DNA of 64,000 nucleotides from Spongiibacter thalassae. GTDB taxonomy: Bacteria; Pseudomonadota; Gammaproteobacteria; Pseudomonadales; Spongiibacteraceae. The notes below the pieces were generated by a model. The model saw only the letters and a list, made by a program, of their open reading frames with translations. It was not told where the DNA came from and searched no databases. Every line of letters starts with the position of its first letter. Within the stretch, counting starts at the first letter, position 1. Below, piece by piece: positions 60,973 through 64,000 of the stretch. The translations under genes and the position numbers were made by a program. The stretch spans positions 127,500 through 191,499 of the forward strand of contig NZ_JAAWWK010000008.1 of the NCBI RefSeq assembly GCF_012272835.1, given 5' to 3'.

Positions 60973-62031
60973 TTATTTCACCTTGAGCTCGGTCCACAGG
61001 CGGCTCATCACGCGCCGGCTTTTGGCGTTGCGTGCGTCCAGAGTTTCCAGCGAGTTCAGTTGTTGCTCGCTGGGGAAGATGGCAGAAATCGCCAGAATCT
61101 CTTCCTCGATAAAGGGCTTGGCTGCCGCATTGGGGTTGCCGGTGCCAACAATATTGCTCAGCTCCGCGGCGTTTTCCGGCCGCATCATAAAGTTGATAAA
61201 CTGGTGTGCCAGTTCGGGGCTGCGGGCTTTCCTGGGAATTACCATATTGTCCAGCGCCAGCACGGCACCCTGTTTCGGAATCACAAAGTTTACTGTGAAA
61301 CTGCGTCCGGCTTCGGCGGCGTCGCTGCGGGCCTGGAACATGTCGCTGGAGTAGCCGTGGGCCACCCAGATATTACCCACGGTTAATTCCTTGATGTAAC
61401 TCGACGAGTTGAAGGCGGCCCAGTAGGGTTTGGCCTTCAGGATCACTGCCTGGGCTTCCTTCAGGTGTTTTTCGTCGCTGTCGTTGGCGGAGTAGCCAAG
61501 GTATTTCAGGGCGGCGGCGAACAGCTCCTCAGAGTCGTCCATAACCGTCACCTTGCCTTTGATCTTGCTCAGTACCTTGGGGTCGAAAATTATCGACCAG
61601 TCACCGGGCTCCAGGCCAAGTTCTGCCATTTTGGTTTCGTTGTAGCCAATCAGCGTGGTGGTGAACGCATAGGGCAGGGAGTAAGTATTGCCGGGGTCGT
61701 AGCTTTTGTTCATAAAACCAGCGGCCATATTGCCGATGTTGCTCAGCTTGCTCTTGTCCAGCGGCGTTAAAAAGCCCTGTTTGACCAGCGCTTCAACAGC
61801 GTTCTGGGTGGGGATCACGATGTCGTAGTCACCGTTACCCGCAAGCAGTTTCGCCATCATTTCTTCAGTGGCAGAAAAATAGTCCTGCACGACCTTGCAG
61901 CCGCACTCGCTTTCAAAGCGGGCAACGGTTTCATCGGCAATATAGTCGTTCCAGTTAAAGAGGTTGAGGGCCTTGTCGGCCAACACAGTTTGCGAAAGGC
62001 CCAGCACTACACAGCACAGAAACTTTTTCAC
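60973..62031 (-). CDS. potD: PotD-type polyamine-binding periplasmic protein
   Basis: A 352-residue protein with a GTG start behind AGGA. A signal peptide (to about residue 18) is followed by LNLFNWNDYIADETVARFE and the LDKSKLSNI...YDPGNTYSLPYAF pattern shared by PotD/PotF. It binds spermidine or putrescine in the periplasm and delivers it to PotBC. Last gene of a potABCD-ordered operon. Confidence 0.92.
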   Translation of the reverse strand: MKKFLCCVVLGLSQTVLADKALNLFNWNDYIADETVARFESECGCKVVQDYFSATEEMMAKLLAGNGDYDIVIPTQNAVEALVKQGFLTPLDKSKLSNIGNMAAGFMNKSYDPGNTYSLPYAFTTTLIGYNETKMAELGLEPGDWSIIFDPKVLSKIKGKVTVMDDSEELFAAALKYLGYSANDSDEKHLKEAQAVILKAKPYWAAFNSSSYIKELTVGNIWVAHGYSSDMFQARSDAAEAGRSFTVNFVIPKQGAVLALDNMVIPRKARSPELAHQFINFMMRPENAAELSNIVGTGNPNAAAKPFIEEEILAISAIFPSEQQLNSLETLDARNAKSRRVMSRLWTELKVK

Positions 62032-62058
62032 GGTCGTATCCTGTCAAAGGGGGAAGGG

Positions 62059-62829
62059 TCAGCTTCTCAGGCTTTGTGGTGAGAAGCGGGAAAGTACGGT
62101 AATCAGCACCAGCGTCAACAGCATCAGCAGGGTCGATACCGCGTTTACTTCCGGGGTGACGGCAATTTTGACCATGGAGTAGATCTCCAGGGGCAAGGTG
62201 GCACTGCCCACACCGGCGGTAAAGAAGGTCACAACAAAATCGTCAATTGATAGGGTAAACGCCATCATCATGCCGGCAATGACCCCTGGCAACAGCAGCG
62301 GCAGGGTAATCAGCCGAAAGCTCTGCCAGGGGCTGGCACCGAGATCCCGGGCCGCTTCCAGCAGACTGTCATCCATGCCGCTCATCCGCGCCTGCACCGC
62401 CAGCGCAACAAAGCCGATACAAAAACTGACGTGGGCGAGAATAATGGAAATGCTACCCAGGCCGATATTGAACAGCATAAAGGTCAGTAGCAGGCTGACG
62501 CCGATGAGAATGTCAGGCATGGCGACGGGGCCGAGGACCAGCGCCGACAGCCATTTCTGCCGAAAGCGGTGCAGGGCGATACCGGCCAGGCAGCCGAGCA
62601 CCCCGGAGAGCAGCGCCGCAGCGAGGGCAATAATCAGCGAGTTACGCGCGGCTTGCAGCATTTGTGGATTGCTGAACAGCTGGTCGTACCACTTCCAGGT
62701 AAAGCCCACCCACTCAGCGTTCAGCCGTGAGTCGTTGAACGAAAACACCACCACAACCGCCAGCGGTATGTAAAGGAACAGGTAGACCAGCGCACTGGCC
62801 AGCAGCAAGGTTTTACGCGGTCTAGCCAT
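62059..62829 (-). CDS. potC: PotC-type polyamine ABC permease
   Basis: A 256-residue protein with about six membrane helices. The YIPLAVVVVFSFNDS start and the EAA loop EAARDLGASPWQSFRLITLPLLLPG (about residues 155-180) match PotC/PotI. The ATG at 62829 overlaps the potB stop by 8 nt; upstream in-frame extension is unneeded. Confidence 0.93.
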   Translation of the reverse strand: MARPRKTLLLASALVYLFLYIPLAVVVVFSFNDSRLNAEWVGFTWKWYDQLFSNPQMLQAARNSLIIALAAALLSGVLGCLAGIALHRFRQKWLSALVLGPVAMPDILIGVSLLLTFMLFNIGLGSISIILAHVSFCIGFVALAVQARMSGMDDSLLEAARDLGASPWQSFRLITLPLLLPGVIAGMMMAFTLSIDDFVVTFFTAGVGSATLPLEIYSMVKIAVTPEVNAVSTLLMLLTLVLITVLSRFSPQSLRS

Positions 62830-63712
62830 TAGCGGTTCCCTTGGGGCGACCAAAGCGCCCGGCAATTGCCACCAGCATTAGAGTGATAGCGGTGAGTACC
62901 AGCGACAGCACGCTGCCAAAGGGCCAGTCGCGGGCCTCGACAAATTGTTGTTTTATCACGTTGCCAATCATGATGCCGTTGGTGCCTCCGAGCAGATCGG
63001 GAATGGCGAATATGCCCAGTGAGGGGATAAAGACCAGTACCCCGCCGGCGTAAATGCCGGGCAGACTGAGCGGCCAGGTGATTTTCCAGAAGCGCTGACG
63101 GGCATTGGCGCCAAGATCCTGGGCCGCATCCAGCAGGGCAGGGTCGTGCTTTTCCAGATTGGCGTACAGCGGCAGAATCATAAATGGCAGATGGACATAG
63201 ACCAGACAGACAATGACCGCGGTGCTGCTGAACATCAGATTCACCGGTTCGAGCCCAAGCAGGCCGGTCACCGCATTCAGCCCTTCCGACAGCGCGCCCT
63301 GGGGACTGAAAATAATCATCCAGGCGTAGATGCGCACGAGGAAGTTGCTCCAGAAGGGCAGAATCACCAGCAGCAACAGTAGGTCCCGGTGTCTTTTCGG
63401 ACTGCGGGCGATGGTCAGCGCCAGCGGATAGGCCATCAGCGCACAAATCAAGGTGGTCAGCAGGGCGAAGCCAAGGGACTTGAGCAGCAGGCCCAGGTAG
63501 ATGGTGGACTCGACCAGCCGCAGCCAGTTTTCCGTAGTCAGATCAAGACTGAGCTGACCGTCGTCGATGTAGTACCAGGGCGCGAGACCGCCGTATTCGC
63601 CGGGGTAGCGGAACGAGGCCAGCAGCATGAGCAGGCTGGGTACGGCGAAAAATACCACCAGATAGGCCGCCGGTGGCAATGCCAGCAGCACCTTGCTGAG
63701 ACGATGATGCAT
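62822..63712 (-). CDS. potB: PotB-type polyamine ABC permease
   Basis: A 296-residue protein with six membrane helices. AVIVCLVYVHLPFMILPLYANLEK, the EAA loop DAAQDLGANARQRFWKITWPLSLPG and GNVIKQQFVEARDWPFGS match PotB more closely than PotH. The ATG at 63712 has GAGGTGG upstream and lies 7 nt after the ATPase stop; an extension to 63781 would overlap the ATPase. Confidence 0.93.
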   Translation of the reverse strand: MHHRLSKVLLALPPAAYLVVFFAVPSLLMLLASFRYPGEYGGLAPWYYIDDGQLSLDLTTENWLRLVESTIYLGLLLKSLGFALLTTLICALMAYPLALTIARSPKRHRDLLLLLVILPFWSNFLVRIYAWMIIFSPQGALSEGLNAVTGLLGLEPVNLMFSSTAVIVCLVYVHLPFMILPLYANLEKHDPALLDAAQDLGANARQRFWKITWPLSLPGIYAGGVLVFIPSLGIFAIPDLLGGTNGIMIGNVIKQQFVEARDWPFGSVLSLVLTAITLMLVAIAGRFGRPKGTANG

Positions 63713-63719
63713 GGCCACC

Positions 63720-64000
63720 TCAGCGTACCAGATGCCCGGCATCGGCATGCCAGGCGATTTCAACGGTGTCGCCGGGATCAAACAGGCGCGCGCGCCCCGG
63801 CGCGCTATTGGCCAGCAGCGCCTCGACTTTCACGCCTTCGCCCAGCTCGACGATGTAAATGGTGACATCGCCCATATACAGAGTGTCGTGTACCTGACCA
63901 CGAAAGTGCAGTTCGGCGTCGTTGGCTTCCAATTGTTTGGCCAAGCGTATTTTTTCTGGGCGCAGAGTCAGGGCGCAGCGCTCTCCCGAGTGTAGATTGG
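63720..64000 (-). CDS. potA: PotA-type ATPase, C-terminal end (cut by window)
   Basis: The reverse strand is open from the window edge to a TGA at 63722-63720. The visible 93 residues are the C-terminal regulatory/TOBE domain (ALTLRPEKIRL, then FRGQVHDTLYMGDVTIYIVEL), typical of PotA/PotG. The nucleotide-binding domain lies beyond the window. It would energise PotBC. Confidence 0.9.
   Translation of the reverse strand, partial: NLHSGERCALTLRPEKIRLAKQLEANDAELHFRGQVHDTLYMGDVTIYIVELGEGVKVEALLANSAPGRARLFDPGDTVEIAWHADAGHLVR

Overview
The window reads as a chromosomal segment of a marine-type gammaproteobacterium. It has no rRNA, tRNA, insertion sequence, integrase or CRISPR that I could find, and genes are densely packed. 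The block mrcA | pilMNOPQ-aroK-aroB-gltB-gltD-hemE is the arrangement I know from Pseudomonas and relatives. The fused bioHC gene is one I know from Teredinibacter/Saccharophagus-type bacteria. Together they suggest the Cellvibrionales/Spongiibacteraceae neighbourhood; this is inference, not an identification.

Layout. 1-2.4 kb (minus): the start of ubiE, a lambda P-like protein and a DnaT-like protein with three repeat domains, i.e. a phage-type helicase-loading pair. 2.4-6.3 kb: radA and, convergent to it, the class A penicillin-binding protein gene mrcA. 6.4-20.4 kb: the type IV pilus alignment and secretin genes pilMNOPQ, then shikimate (aroKB), glutamate synthase (gltBD) and haem (hemE) genes. 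damX, usually between aroB and gltB, is absent. 20.4-28.9 kb: a mixed region of small household genes (DUF1415, DUF4136 lipoprotein, tag, M48 lipoprotein, cysE, TrmB-like, hexapeptide acyltransferase, MAPEG, secreted propeller-like protein, secreted metallo-beta-lactamase-fold hydrolase). 29-33.6 kb: fadH divergent from a TetR regulator, which is followed by an ABC-2 exporter. 33.6-36.8 kb (minus): a periplasmic molybdenum hydroxylase operon with its own di-haem cytochrome. 37-38.7 kb: srkA and comF.

38.7-48.3 kb: biotin genes bioB-bioF-bioHC, then a 4.9-kb interruption holding a 0.7-kb non-coding stretch, an unrecognised 607-residue lipoprotein and a YjbH-like protein, then bioD. 48.5-53.8 kb: two tandem 595-residue acyl-CoA dehydrogenases, a DUF3094 protein, a VOC protein and a CobB-type sirtuin. 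53.8-60.5 kb: an AraC-type regulator divergent from a branched-chain (valine) acyl-CoA operon: acylating aldehyde dehydrogenase, acyl-CoA dehydrogenase, enoyl-CoA hydratase, 3-hydroxyisobutyryl-CoA hydrolase, 3-hydroxyisobutyrate dehydrogenase. The aldehyde dehydrogenase is of the AdhE/EutE/SauS type rather than the MmsA type normally found there. 60.5-64 kb (minus): a ComEA-like HhH protein and a potABCD-type polyamine importer cut by the window end.

The best candidates for undescribed biology are: (1) the overlapping P-like/triple-DnaT-repeat pair; (2) the lipoprotein plus YjbH cassette that splits the biotin genes; (3) the valine operon with a substituted acylating dehydrogenase; (4) the Tat-exported, possibly lipid-anchored molybdenum hydroxylase with a dedicated cytochrome; and (5) a near-perfect 18-bp inverted repeat built of GGGAGAC units between gltD and hemE. 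All functional calls rest on motif recognition by eye; no database search was run.
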